In this document: piece after piece, positions 1-8,834 of the stretch
Numbering within the stretch: the first letter of the stretch is position 1
How the letters are laid out: each line of letters opens with the position of its first letter
NCBI GenBank assembly: GCA_045864775.1
Contig: BTVR01000001.1
Coordinates: 124,001 to 188,000 of the forward strand
From: Macondimonas sp045864775
GTDB lineage: Bacteria > Pseudomonadota > Gammaproteobacteria > UBA5335
Reading direction: 5' to 3'
Length of the DNA stretch: 64,000 nucleotides
The notes under the pieces: model-generated
What the model was told of the DNA's origin: nothing
Databases searched by the model: none
The model's input: the letters and a program-made list of their open reading frames with translations, nothing else
Translations under genes and position numbers: made by a program

Positions 1-1197
1 AGCGGTTCGGAATTCGTGGAGATGTTCGTGGGCGTCGGCGCGGCGCGGGTGCGCGATCTGTTCGAACAGGCGCGCAAGTCCGCTCCTGCCATCATTTTCA
101 TCGATGAACTCGATGCGCTCGGGCGGGCGCGCGGCGCTTTCCCGGGCATCGGTGGACACGACGAGCGCGAGCAGACGCTCAATCAACTGCTGACCGAGAT
201 GGACGGATTCGACGCCTCCGGCGGACTGATCCTGGTGGCGGCGACCAATCGTCCTGAGATCCTGGATCCGGCGCTGCTGCGGGCCGGGCGCTTCGATCGC
301 CAGATCCTGGTCGATCGGCCGGACAAACGGGGTCGGGTCCAGATCCTCGCGGTCCATTTGAAGAAGATCCGCCTGGCGCTCGAGGTCGATCCGGACCAGA
401 TCGCCAGCCTGACCACGGGTTTTTCCGGCGCCGACCTCGCCAATCTGGTGAACGAAGCCGCTTTGCAGGCAACCCGCCGCGGGCGGGACGCGGTCACGAT
501 GGACGATTTCACGGCTGCGGTGGAACGGATCGTGGCCGGCTTGGCGAAACGCAATCGCCTGCTCAATCCGCATGAGCGCGAAATCGTGGCCCACCATGAG
601 ATGGGGCATGCCTTCGTCGCGTTGGGCTTGGGCGATACCGATCGGGTGCACAAGGTGTCCATCATTCCGCGCGGCGTCGGCGCTCTGGGCTACACCATCC
701 AGCGGCCGACCGAGGATCGGTTTTTGATGAGTCGACGGGAGCTGGACAACAAGATCGCTGTCCTGCTGGGGGGGCGGGCGGCCGAGGTGCTGATTTTCAA
801 CGAGCTGTCGACCGGGGCGGCGGATGATCTGGTCAAGGCCACGGACATTGCCCGCAACATGGTGATCCGTTACGGCATGGATGACGCGCTCGGGCACGTC
901 GCCTATGCCCAGGAACCGAACCGATTCCTGAATGGGATGGGGCAGGAGCAGACAATGTTGCCCGTGAGCGAGCAGACGGCGCGGGCCATCGACGAGGCGG
1001 TCCAGCGCATCATTGCCCAAGCTTTCGAGCGGGCTCGCGGTTTTCTGGCGCGCAATCGACCGGTTCTGGAGGCTGCCGCGCAGGAGCTGCTGCAGCGGGA
1101 AACCCTGGATGAGGCACGTTTGAGCGAGTGGGCCGGGCGCTTGAATTCGCCTTCGCATCAGGTCGAGGCACAACCTGCGCCGACTCGTTCGCCCTGA
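1..1197 (+). CDS. ftsH: ATP-dependent zinc metalloprotease FtsH-type, 3' part (start outside window)
   Basis: Membrane-anchored AAA+ protease; FtsH enzymes extract and degrade membrane and short-lived cytoplasmic proteins. The reading frame is already open at base 1, so the N-terminal membrane segments and the Walker A loop lie upstream. Visible are Walker B (IIFIDELDALG, about bases 91-123), the second region of homology (ATNRPEILDPALLRAGRFDR, about 241-300) and the zinc motif HEMGH (about 595-609). The downstream STGAADD segment carries the expected third metal ligand. The text after the zinc site (LGYTIQRPTEDRF) departs from the usual GVT.LPEEDRYS of the main proteobacterial FtsH. I therefore infer an accessory paralogue rather than the housekeeping copy. 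It converges with the copper receptor gene. Confidence 0.93.
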   Translation, partial: SGSEFVEMFVGVGAARVRDLFEQARKSAPAIIFIDELDALGRARGAFPGIGGHDEREQTLNQLLTEMDGFDASGGLILVAATNRPEILDPALLRAGRFDRQILVDRPDKRGRVQILAVHLKKIRLALEVDPDQIASLTTGFSGADLANLVNEAALQATRRGRDAVTMDDFTAAVERIVAGLAKRNRLLNPHEREIVAHHEMGHAFVALGLGDTDRVHKVSIIPRGVGALGYTIQRPTEDRFLMSRRELDNKIAVLLGGRAAEVLIFNELSTGAADDLVKATDIARNMVIRYGMDDALGHVAYAQEPNRFLNGMGQEQTMLPVSEQTARAIDEAVQRIIAQAFERARGFLARNRPVLEAAAQELLQRETLDEARLSEWAGRLNSPSHQVEAQPAPTRSP

Positions 1198-1331
1198 ACG
1201 GGCCAAGGGCAGCGCCCCGTGAGGCCCTATGGCCATTGGCGGTGGAGGGTGGAATTCGTTGGTCTTGTATGCCGGGTCGCTCAGCGCATGTCCGGCGTTA
1301 AACACAGAGGGGAAGGCGCATCAACGGAGTT

Positions 1332-1366
1332 TGCGACGCCGGGGCCGGATGGCCGTCGGCGTCGCA
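1332..1366. terminator. Stem-loop between convergent ftsH-like and copper receptor genes
   Basis: A 10-bp perfect inverted repeat (TGCGACGCCG at 1332-1341, CGGCGTCGCA at 1357-1366) encloses a further GGCC/GGCC pairing. It lies 11 bases past the stop of the minus-strand receptor gene and 135 bases past the ftsH stop. No U-tract follows on either strand, so it may be a weak or Rho-assisted terminator, or a 3'-end stabiliser. Confidence 0.5.
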
Positions 1367-1376
1367 GGCGGATCGA

Positions 1377-3677
1377 TCAGAACTTGAGCGTCGCTGCGGC
1401 GTAGAACGTGCGCCCCAGGCCCGGCACGGCGATGCCCCATGGGACGCCGTTGATCGACATGGTGGTGCCCTGACCGACGTAGGCGCCGCCGGTGGGCAGG
1501 TCGTAGTTGGTATCGAACACGTTCTCGACCCCAAAGTCGAGGCGCAGCCGCTGCTTGTCGTAGCCGCCACGCAGATTGATCAGAGCATAGCTGTCCGTCT
1601 CGATCTCGTTTCGCACGTCCGACAGATCGTCCTTGGCATCGACCAGCACCAGTTCCATGGCGTTGTCCCAGGGACCCCACGCATGGGTGAGGGCAAACCG
1701 GGCGTTGAGCGGCATGATGTTGTAGAGACCGTCATTGGTGTCGCGGTTCTCGCCCTTGGTGTAGTTCACCAGTCCCTTGAGGCCGAAAGCGCCAAGGGCC
1801 GTCTCGGCCAGTGGAAGATAACCGGACAGGTCAATGCCGTAGAGCGCCGCGGTTGCGTTGACGTAGTCCAGAATCACGAACCGATCGCGTGCCGTGGCGT
1901 TGGCAGGCCCGGCGCAGATCGCATCCATCATCATTCCGCTGCCAGCGCAACGCTGGGCGTCGATGTAGTCGGTGACATACGTGTAGAACGGAGTGACCTG
2001 TAGTCCCCGCGCGCGATCTGCACTGTGCCAGTCGAACGTGGCCGACACCGTGTGCGCGGTTTCCGGATCGAGATCCGGATTGCCCACATAGCCGTTTCCG
2101 TCCCCGACGAAGTTGTTCATGATCGCTGCCATGGCGTTTCGCGACCACGCATAGCGCTCGTAAACATTCGGCGAGCGGGTCTTCATGGCGTAGCCAAACT
2201 CGAGATCCCTGGTCGGATCGATCAGATAGCGCGCCAGCGCGGTGAGATCGACATTGTTGTCGTTGCGTTCACGATCCCGGGCGTTGAAGGCGGCTGCCGA
2301 CTGCGCATAACCGGCGTTGACGTCGTTGTAGCCCTGCACAGGGCCGGCGTCGGTCGTGACCCGCTCGTAGCGCCCGCCGAGGAGCGTGCTCCACTGCGCG
2401 CCGATGGCGCGTTCCCATTCGGCGAACAGGGCCATCCGATCCCGCTGGCCGTCGTTGATGTTCCGGAAGGTGTTCGGCGCCATGCCGCCGACGGTGGCCT
2501 GTTCGCCCTGGGCGTCGAGCATGCCGGTCAGATCCGCAGGCGAGGGCGGCCACCAGTCGTCGAGGCGGTAGCGCTGATACTCCCCGCCGAGCCGCAGGAC
2601 GTCGGCCTCGCTCAGGTCAATGCTCCCCATCAGTTTGCCGCCGATGTTCTGGCTCTCGGTATACATCGGCATGCCGGGGGCCACGATTCCGGGCGCAGCG
2701 CCATAGATGAACTGCTTGTCGTCGCCGAAATCCATCTTGTGGTCGACGTCTTCGTAGTAGGCGCGCGCATCCAGACTGCCCCACTGGTAGCGATTCCGGT
2801 AGCGCAGATTGAACCGGGACTGGGTGTTGTCCACCAGGTCCATGCGCTGGTTGGGGTAGTTCTGATAGGGGATGTCCTGATAGCCGGCCTTGGCTTCGAG
2901 CAACTGCTCGCCATCCTTGAGCGCGAGACCGAGCTGGTGACTCTGCACCTTGTAGGCGGTTGACCCGACCTCATCGAGCGGAAGGTCGCGGCCGGGCCGA
3001 CCGGTGGCGGCGAAATCCTTGAAATCCCCGCCGGCCTCGTAGTTGTCGGACTGGGCGTAGGAGCCGTCATAGCGCAGGCTGACATGCTCGCCGGCCTGGG
3101 TCGCCGAGAGATGCCCGCGATAGGCATCGCCGTTGCTGCGATAGCCGCCGCCGATCTCGCCCTTGGTGAGGCTTCCGCGGCCCGGCTCGGCGAATTCAGG
3201 GTCCGCCGATTCCACTGCAATGGTGCCGCCGATGGAGTCGCCACCGACGCTCACCGGGGAAATGCCGGCCCACACCTTGATCGACTTGATCTGGGAGGGA
3301 TCGAGATAGGAGAGCGGCGGATTCATGTGGTTGGGGCAGGCCGAGATCAGGCTCATGCCGTCGACCAGGATGCGCAGCCGGTCATCCGCGAGCCCATGGA
3401 TGCTGGGCAGGCTGGAGATGCCGCCCGCCGCATTGAGCGCTACCCCCGGCACGTCGCTGAGCAAGCCGGCGGTCTCGCCGCTGATTGCGCGCCGCACGGC
3501 GAGGTCCGCCTCGCTGACGGCCGAGCCGTCGAAGCGCGTCGACGCTTCGGTCCCGGTGACCGTCACCGGGGGCAGTTGCTGAACCTCTGCCGCCAGCGAC
3601 AACAGCGGGGTCAGCAGCGCCAGCACCGACAGGGGCACCGGTCCCATGCGGGCCGGTTGGATAGGGGAATGCGTCAT
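1377..3677 (-). CDS. oprC: TonB-dependent copper receptor, OprC/NosA type
   Basis: Outer-membrane beta-barrel receptor, 766 aa, for TonB-driven uptake of copper into the periplasm. An N-terminal Sec signal (residues 1-30, ending LSLAA) is followed by a TonB-box-like PPVTVTGTE stretch, a plug domain (about 50-165) and a long barrel ending in aromatic LKF, as expected for BAM-assembled porins. Cys114-Pro-Asn-His-Met118 and His313-Lys-Met315 reproduce the CxxxM...HxM copper-binding set described for Pseudomonas OprC. ATG at 3675-3677 is chosen because AGAGG sits about 8 bases before it; the open frame extends 6 codons further to a TTG. The gene is monocistronic by position. Copper is the likely cargo, inferred from the motif. 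Confidence 0.88.
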   Translation of the reverse strand: MTHSPIQPARMGPVPLSVLALLTPLLSLAAEVQQLPPVTVTGTEASTRFDGSAVSEADLAVRRAISGETAGLLSDVPGVALNAAGGISSLPSIHGLADDRLRILVDGMSLISACPNHMNPPLSYLDPSQIKSIKVWAGISPVSVGGDSIGGTIAVESADPEFAEPGRGSLTKGEIGGGYRSNGDAYRGHLSATQAGEHVSLRYDGSYAQSDNYEAGGDFKDFAATGRPGRDLPLDEVGSTAYKVQSHQLGLALKDGEQLLEAKAGYQDIPYQNYPNQRMDLVDNTQSRFNLRYRNRYQWGSLDARAYYEDVDHKMDFGDDKQFIYGAAPGIVAPGMPMYTESQNIGGKLMGSIDLSEADVLRLGGEYQRYRLDDWWPPSPADLTGMLDAQGEQATVGGMAPNTFRNINDGQRDRMALFAEWERAIGAQWSTLLGGRYERVTTDAGPVQGYNDVNAGYAQSAAAFNARDRERNDNNVDLTALARYLIDPTRDLEFGYAMKTRSPNVYERYAWSRNAMAAIMNNFVGDGNGYVGNPDLDPETAHTVSATFDWHSADRARGLQVTPFYTYVTDYIDAQRCAGSGMMMDAICAGPANATARDRFVILDYVNATAALYGIDLSGYLPLAETALGAFGLKGLVNYTKGENRDTNDGLYNIMPLNARFALTHAWGPWDNAMELVLVDAKDDLSDVRNEIETDSYALINLRGGYDKQRLRLDFGVENVFDTNYDLPTGGAYVGQGTTMSINGVPWGIAVPGLGRTFYAAATLKF

Positions 3678-3961
3678 GGAGTGCCTCTCTCTCAAGTATT
3701 CGCGTTATGCGTGAAGCAAAGAACCATCTGGAAAAACCCGCGCGGAGCGCCTGTTTTCCATGTGCTTTGCAGCCGTTCTGTCGGACGATGGCGTGAGAAG
3801 AGTCCCCGTCGGCGCACGATTAGATCGACGCAGCAGGATCCTAGTCGTTTTGGTTATGTTAAGTGGGATAAGCGGCGAGAGGGATGCGGCATATTGTCGC
3901 AGGGGTATCAGACGTCGTTCGCCCGGACGGAAGGATTCATGTCCCGTTCGTGGAATAAGGG

Positions 3962-4399
3962 TCATTCGAGCGGATATTCGTTCCAGGCCGATTCCGGCGG
4001 CTCCTCCGACGTGCTGGCGGCAACGCTCAACACGCGCTGCCAGCCAATGTGATCGAACGCAATGTGCCGCTCGCGGAAATAATCGCTGGCGTTGCTCAAT
4101 ACGTCTTCGAGCGCCGCCAGGACGTAGCGCAGGGCCAGCGGGGAGTGGGCGAACTGCGCCGGAATCGCGATATGAAAATGCAGCACCGGATCGTCGTCGT
4201 GATAGCCGCCCATGCGCATGCCGGTGAAGTCCGGCTGAAAGTCTTCCGAGGCGGGAAGAAAGCTCACGTCGAGTCCAGGCCCGGGCGGGAGTAGCCTGCG
4301 CTGGCGCGCGAGGGCGGCGGCGATGCGCGTGATCGCCTTGTCGATGGGGGATTTTTCCAGCGTGTCGGATTTGTTGATGCTGATGAAGATCGAGCTCAT
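3962..4399 (-). CDS. Hypothetical protein, 145 aa, last gene of the bolA operon
   Basis: Not recognised. The product is soluble-looking, with no signal peptide or membrane segment. It opens with MSSIFISINKSDTLEK and has a moderately acidic middle (about residues 50-70) containing GGYHDDDP. The C-terminal half carries regularly spaced hydrophobic residues (ALRYVLAALEDVLSNASDYF), suggesting helices. It lies 24 bases after the next gene upstream on the same strand, so co-transcription with the bolA group is likely. The 284 bases between its end and the copper receptor start would hold the receptor promoter; no known riboswitch was recognised there. Function unknown. Confidence 0.6.
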   Translation of the reverse strand: MSSIFISINKSDTLEKSPIDKAITRIAAALARQRRLLPPGPGLDVSFLPASEDFQPDFTGMRMGGYHDDDPVLHFHIAIPAQFAHSPLALRYVLAALEDVLSNASDYFRERHIAFDHIGWQRVLSVAASTSEEPPESAWNEYPLE

Positions 4400-4423
4400 G
4401 CGGAATCTCCCCGCAGCGGCGTA

Positions 4424-4885
4424 TTACAGATCATCGGCCAGCACTTCCAGCGCGATCAGTTGTTCGCGCAGGGCCATGTGCGCGTAAAACCCCTCGCGTC
4501 CCTGATAGACGGGGTCGCCATGGAGGGCTTCCAGCGCGCTCTCATCGTCCGGGTGTACGCGGCAACGCTGCAAGGGTGCGGCCAGCGCGGCCAGATGCGC
4601 GTGTAAGAGGTTTACCGGCTCGCGCTGGTAGTGGCCTGGTTCCAGCAGGGCGTCGGCGCGGTACAGCGGCGTTTCCCAGCCGTACCGCGCCGCAAGCGCC
4701 GCGAGCCAGTCCGGGGGCGAATCCGCGCCGCTGACCGCGAGCAGTTCGCGTGCCGTGGCCACCGCATGGATCTGCCGGCCGGGAACGATGCGTCGGGCCT
4801 GGATCTTGCCGATCAGATCGTCTTCGTCGAACGCAAACCACGCCCGCGGACGTCCCTCCCACGGCACTTCCACCACATGGATCAT
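4424..4885 (-). CDS. Hypothetical protein, 153 aa, bolA operon
   Basis: Not recognised. The sequence starts MIHVVEVPWEGRPRAWFAFDEDDLIGKI, so the N-terminus looks like beta strands. The second half is rich in Ala and Leu helices. There is no signal peptide, membrane segment or recognisable catalytic motif. It lies 30 bases downstream of the 119-aa gene and 24 bases upstream of the 145-aa gene on the same strand, so the four genes from bolA on probably form one transcript. That placement is the only functional hint. Codon use looks like that of its neighbours. Confidence 0.6.
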   Translation of the reverse strand: MIHVVEVPWEGRPRAWFAFDEDDLIGKIQARRIVPGRQIHAVATARELLAVSGADSPPDWLAALAARYGWETPLYRADALLEPGHYQREPVNLLHAHLAALAAPLQRCRVHPDDESALEALHGDPVYQGREGFYAHMALREQLIALEVLADDL

Positions 4886-4915
4886 GGCGTCGTGTTCCCA
4901 GCCGGGGCGGGATGC

Positions 4916-5275
4916 TCATTCATCGATGCGCAACCGCAGGATGTCGTCCGCCGCGTGCCGCATCCGCTCGGCGATGGCCATGGGTGTGGCCTCATGGATG
5001 GCGCGCGCTGCGTCCAGCGCCGCTTGCGCGCGCGCCGCTTCCTCGCGCGTGAGGGGAATACGGCCCGCCATGTGGGTGGTCTCGGGCGCGGCCTTCCAGA
5101 TGGCCATGCGGTTGGGATGCTGGCGCACGTCGACCAGCGCATCGGTTTCCCGCCGCCCGTCGAGGCAAAGAAAGCGACCGATGACCTCCACCCGTCGCCC
5201 GTCCTGGGTGTGGCGGATGAGCACCGGTGTTTCCGCCACGCCGCCCGCCTGCAAATCCTGTTGTTCCTGCGCCAT
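4916..5275 (-). CDS. Hypothetical protein, 119 aa, translationally coupled to bolA
   Basis: Not recognised. The protein contains IGRFLCLDGRRETDALVDVRQ followed by a helical, Ala-rich C-terminal half (REEAARAQAALDAARAIHEA). The N-terminal half could be a small beta-barrel, judging only from residue pattern. ATG at 5273-5275 overlaps the bolA stop by one base (TGATG), which favours this start and suggests coupled translation. No transmembrane or export signals are seen. Its role, if linked to BolA, could concern iron-sulfur or stress functions, but that is context only. Confidence 0.65.
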   Translation of the reverse strand: MAQEQQDLQAGGVAETPVLIRHTQDGRRVEVIGRFLCLDGRRETDALVDVRQHPNRMAIWKAAPETTHMAGRIPLTREEAARAQAALDAARAIHEATPMAIAERMRHAADDILRLRIDE

Positions 5276-5559
5276 CACGCCACCCCCGCTTCGGCCGGCG
5301 TCTGGGCCTTGATGCTGAGCGCGTGCACCTCGGCCGGCATCATCGTGGCCACCGCGTCGTAGATCAGGCGATGACGGCCGATGGCCGAGACCCCGTCGAA
5401 GCGCTGCGACACCACGCGGATCAGGTAGTGGCCCGCGCCGTTGGCCTGGGGATCGTGGCCGTGGGCCTCGGTGTGATCGATGATGTCGAGCGCGGTGGGA
5501 TCCAGCGCCGCTTCCAGATGAGCCCGCAGGCGAGCCACGCGTTCCTGTGCAATCCCCAT
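5275..5559 (-). CDS. bolA: BolA/IbaG family protein
   Basis: A small cytosolic protein of 94 aa. BolA-family proteins partner monothiol glutaredoxins in iron-sulfur cluster trafficking and, in some members, bind DNA. The family core is clear: HYLIRVVSQRFDGVSAIGRHRLIYDAV, with the FxG...RHR pattern and the helix-turn class II KH-like fold expected from it. Length matches the family (about 85-105 aa). I chose ATG 5557-5559 (MGIAQERV) because it begins directly at the first family helix; an in-frame ATG five codons earlier exists. It is the first gene of a minus-strand operon with three hypothetical genes. Confidence 0.9.
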   Translation of the reverse strand: MGIAQERVARLRAHLEAALDPTALDIIDHTEAHGHDPQANGAGHYLIRVVSQRFDGVSAIGRHRLIYDAVATMMPAEVHALSIKAQTPAEAGVA

Positions 5560-5944
5560 TGACGATCTCCACATAATCACCCGGCCAGACGAGCGACAGG
5601 GCGTAGCCACGCGGTGTCGATCTGCTTCTTGCAATGCACACGCCAAAGACCATTGGCGCTCAGGAATTCCTTTGGGACATGGACTTGAGGCCGTCGGCCA
5701 GACGGTGGGCGCAAGGCGAGTGTCGGGTTTGTCGCACAAGCGACACCTCGTCGAACGTGCCCCGGCAGGGGAATCTGCCTTGGCAGCCGTGGATGCTGCC
5801 GGTTGGTTTGACTTGGAGTTGAACTTGCATGGCGCCCAGCCGCCATTTGGGGGCTGGTGTGGTCCCGCCACCCATCCGGGCTATATTGAGGACCCAACTC
5901 TTCGGGGGCAACGCGCCGTGGCGGCGCCGGTGGTTCTGGTTCAC
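5560..5944. other. Non-coding stretch with three consecutive stem-loops before selO
   Basis: This is 385 bases between divergent bolA and selO, with no convincing gene. It must hold both promoters. On the plus strand three hairpins follow one another: 5717-5750 (CGAGTGTCG against CGACACCTCG with one bulged base, plus an inner TTGT/ACAA), 5764-5779 (GGCAG/CTGCC) and 5782-5800 (GGCAGC/GCTGCC). A TATATT at 5883-5888 could be a -10 element for selO, which would leave the hairpins upstream of the message; otherwise they could belong to a structured leader or a small RNA. No known RNA family was recognised. Confidence 0.45.
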
Positions 5945-7453
5945 ATGGCTTCATCTCCCGGCATCCGTTTTCAAAGCCTCGACGGGCTGCGTCTGTCGGC
6001 CGGCTTCGCGCGCCTGCCCGCGGCGTTTCACGCCCGTCTGCCGCCGACGCCCCTGCCGGAACCCTATCTTGTCGCCGGCAGTGCCGATGCGGCCGCCTTG
6101 TTGGGGCTGGATCCGGCGTTGATCGATCACCCCGAGTTCCCGGCCCTGTTCGCCGGCAATCGCCTGCCCGAGGGGGCCGAGCCCGTGGCGGCGGTTTATT
6201 CCGGGCATCAGTTCGGCGTCTGGGCCGGCCAGCTCGGGGACGGCCGTGCGCATCTCCTGGGCGAGATCGACACCGCGCAAGGGCCCCTCGAGATCCAGCT
6301 CAAGGGCGCCGGCCCCACGCCCTATTCGCGCTTTGCCGACGGGCGCGCCGTGCTGCGCTCCTCGATCCGCGAATTTCTCGCCTCCGAGGCCATGGCCGCG
6401 CTGGGGGTGCCCACTACGCGCGCGCTGTGCGTCGTCGGCTCGGATGCGCCGGTGCAGCGCGAAACGGAGGAAACCGCGGCGGTGGTGACGCGTCTTGCGC
6501 CGAGCTTCGTGCGCTTCGGTTCCTTCGAGCATTGGCACGCGCAGGACCGTACGGCCGAGCTTCGCATCCTGGCCGACCATGTCATCGACCGATTCCGGCC
6601 GAATCTGCGCGAGGCCGCGCAGCCCTACGCCGCCCTGCTGGCGGATGTGGCGCAGCGTACCGGCGAGCTTATGGCCCATTGGCAGGCGGTGGGCTTCATG
6701 CATGGGGTGATGAATACCGACAACATGTCCATCCTCGGCCTGACGCTGGACTACGGCCCGTTCGGCTTCATGGAAGCCTTCGACGCCGGCCACATCTGCA
6801 ACCATTCCGACCACGCCGGCCGCTATCAGTACCGCGCCCAGCCGCGCGTGGCGTACTGGAATCTCTATGTCCTGGGTGATGCCTTGAGCGCGCTCATCGG
6901 CCGGCCGGAAGAGGTCAAGACGATCATCGACGAGGCATTTCCGGCGGCGTTCGAGGTGCGGTTTCTGCAATTGATGCGCGCCAAGCTCGGTCTGCTCACC
7001 GTGCGGGAGGACGATGCCGAGCTGATCGATGCGCTTTTTGGCCTGCTGCAGGCGGGGCGGGCGGACTACCCTGCGTTCTTCCGCGGCCTCAGCGGCCTGC
7101 CCGGGACGGTCGAGGCGGAGGCGCGCGGCCGCATCGATGCGCCGGTGGGCGACCTGTTTCTCGATCGGCCCCGATGCGATGGGTTTCTGGCGCGGTGGCG
7201 CGCGCGGCTCGCGGCGGAGGGCTCGGTGGACGCGGAGCGCCAGGCGGCCATGCGCGCCGTGAATCCCCGCTATGTGCTGCGCAACTGGGTAGCCGAGGCG
7301 GCCATCCGGCGGGCGCGCGAGGGGGATTTCGGCGGCGTGACGGAGGTGCTCACCTGCCTGCGCCGGCCATTCGATGACCATCCGTCGCTCGCGCACTATG
7401 CCGCGCCGCCGCCGGACTGGGCGGCGGGTCTGACGGTGAGCTGTTCGAGCTGA
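5945..7453 (+). CDS. selO: Protein adenylyltransferase SelO (YdiU family)
   Basis: Pseudokinase-fold enzyme that transfers AMP from ATP to Ser/Thr/Tyr of target proteins, linked to redox stress. The product is 502 aa, close to the roughly 480-aa family. Conserved blocks visible are YSGHQFGVWAGQLGDGRA, LKGAGPTPYSR, RSSIREFLASEAM and HGVMNTDNMSILGL (His253 onward). The metal-binding DYGPFGFMEAFD and ICNHSD follow. The protein ends Cys-Ser-Ser; this Cys occupies the place of the selenocysteine (Sec-Ser-Ser) in animal SelO and can form a regulatory disulfide in E. coli. ATG 5945 (MASSPGIRF) is chosen because family homology starts within about 10 residues. Confidence 0.96.
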   Translation: MASSPGIRFQSLDGLRLSAGFARLPAAFHARLPPTPLPEPYLVAGSADAAALLGLDPALIDHPEFPALFAGNRLPEGAEPVAAVYSGHQFGVWAGQLGDGRAHLLGEIDTAQGPLEIQLKGAGPTPYSRFADGRAVLRSSIREFLASEAMAALGVPTTRALCVVGSDAPVQRETEETAAVVTRLAPSFVRFGSFEHWHAQDRTAELRILADHVIDRFRPNLREAAQPYAALLADVAQRTGELMAHWQAVGFMHGVMNTDNMSILGLTLDYGPFGFMEAFDAGHICNHSDHAGRYQYRAQPRVAYWNLYVLGDALSALIGRPEEVKTIIDEAFPAAFEVRFLQLMRAKLGLLTVREDDAELIDALFGLLQAGRADYPAFFRGLSGLPGTVEAEARGRIDAPVGDLFLDRPRCDGFLARWRARLAAEGSVDAERQAAMRAVNPRYVLRNWVAEAAIRRAREGDFGGVTEVLTCLRRPFDDHPSLAHYAAPPPDWAAGLTVSCSS

Positions 7454-7485
7454 GGGCGCGGGGCATACCAGGAGGACGAGGATCG

Positions 7486-8628
7486 ATGCAGCGGATGCAG
7501 GAGCGAGGGCCGGATTTCCGGGTCGGGCACGGGCGGGACCCGCATTGGCAGGCAGCGGTGGAGGCGGCGCTGCGCCAGATGGGCGATCCACCGCGCGGTG
7601 CCAACCTGGGATTCGTCTATGTGACCGATCACCTCGCTCCGGCGGGCCGGGCCATCGTGCGTTACCTCCAGCAGGCCACGGGGGTCGAGGACTGGGTCGG
7701 CTCGGTCGGCGTCGGCATCCTCGCCACGGGGGTTGAATATCTCGATGAGCCGGCTGTGGTGGTGATGCTGGGCGGGTTCCCGGAAGGCGAGTTTCAGGTG
7801 TTCTCGCCGGCCGTGGCTCCGCCGGCACTGGGCGGCCTGACCCCCACGGGCTTTGACGCCGCCCACCTGGCGCTGGTGCACGCAAGTCCGCATGACGGGA
7901 CCCTGCCGGGGCAGCTGGCCGAGCTGTGCGCCGGACTCGCGAGCGGCTATCTGGTGGGCGGCATCACCAGCTCGCGCACCCGGCCCTATCACTTCGCGTC
8001 CGCCGCCTTCGAGGACGGACTGTCGGGGGTGATGTTTTCAGGCGCCGTGCCCCTTGCTGTGCGCCTCACCCAAGGCTGTTCGCCGCTCGCGTCCTCGGCG
8101 CCGCGCCATGCCATCACCGCAGGCGAGGACAACGTGATCCTCACGCTCGACCACCGCCCGGCGCTCGAGGTGCTCTGCGAAGCACTGGGCATCGCCGCCA
8201 CCGACGCCGATCTGCGGAATCATCTGCAAGGCGTTCATCTCGGGCTGCCCGTGACCGGCTCCGACACCGGCGATTATCTGGTGCGCAACCTGCTGGGCAT
8301 CGACCGCAAGCAGGGCCGGCTGGTCATCGGCGAACAGGTGCAGGTCGGGCAATCTGTCCTGTTCTGTCGGCGCGACACCCAAAGCGCCCACGAGGATCTG
8401 CTGCGCATGCTCGATGAGATCCGCGCGGGGCTCGCCGGCCCGCCGCGCGGGGGCCTGTATTTTTCCTGTCTCGGCCGCGGCGAGCGCCTGTTCGGCCGCC
8501 GGTCGGCCGAGCTGGCCATCATCCAGGAACGGCTCGGAGACGTGCCCTTGGCTGGCTTCTTCTGCAACGGCGAAATCGCCCACGATCGGCTCTACGGCTA
8601 CACCGGCGTGCTGCTGCTGTTCGGCTGA
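7486..8628 (+). CDS. FIST N/C domain sensor protein
   Basis: FIST domains are proposed small-ligand sensors in signal transduction; the ligand is unknown here. The product is 380 aa and cytosolic, with no signal peptide. The N-terminal FIST domain spans roughly residues 15-215 (NLGFVYVTDHL, GVEDWVGSVGVGILATG). The FIST C domain spans about 225-370 and ends with the typical GLYFSCLGRGERLFG...LAGFFCNGEIA...TGVLLLFG pattern. It lies 32 bases after selO on the same strand, with AGGAGG about 12 bases before the ATG, so it is probably co-transcribed with selO. No attached output domain is present, so it must act through a partner or alone. Confidence 0.85.
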   Translation: MQRMQERGPDFRVGHGRDPHWQAAVEAALRQMGDPPRGANLGFVYVTDHLAPAGRAIVRYLQQATGVEDWVGSVGVGILATGVEYLDEPAVVVMLGGFPEGEFQVFSPAVAPPALGGLTPTGFDAAHLALVHASPHDGTLPGQLAELCAGLASGYLVGGITSSRTRPYHFASAAFEDGLSGVMFSGAVPLAVRLTQGCSPLASSAPRHAITAGEDNVILTLDHRPALEVLCEALGIAATDADLRNHLQGVHLGLPVTGSDTGDYLVRNLLGIDRKQGRLVIGEQVQVGQSVLFCRRDTQSAHEDLLRMLDEIRAGLAGPPRGGLYFSCLGRGERLFGRRSAELAIIQERLGDVPLAGFFCNGEIAHDRLYGYTGVLLLFG

Positions 8629-8834
8629 TGTTTGATGTCGCCTCCAAACGGTGGCAGGGCCAGGCGCCGTCAACGCCATGCATTCCGGATCATCGACTCG
8701 CCTGGATGCGGTATGGCGACGCGGTCCGCAGGCCTGTTGCAACGACATCAAACTCAGATGGACAGGAGCGACATGGCCTGATATACGGATTCCGCCAATC
8801 GTCTAAAAAGCTATAAACACCAAGGGGATGGATG

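Noticed and set aside
3678..3961. Possible cobalamin riboswitch before the TonB-dependent receptor
   Set aside because: No B12-box-like sequence or matching conserved core on the minus strand; the receptor carries a copper rather than a cobalamin signature.
5951..7885. Long minus-strand open frame opposite selO and the FIST gene
   Set aside because: Spans two genes with clear domains on the plus strand; its own translation is low-complexity Arg/Pro/Ala.
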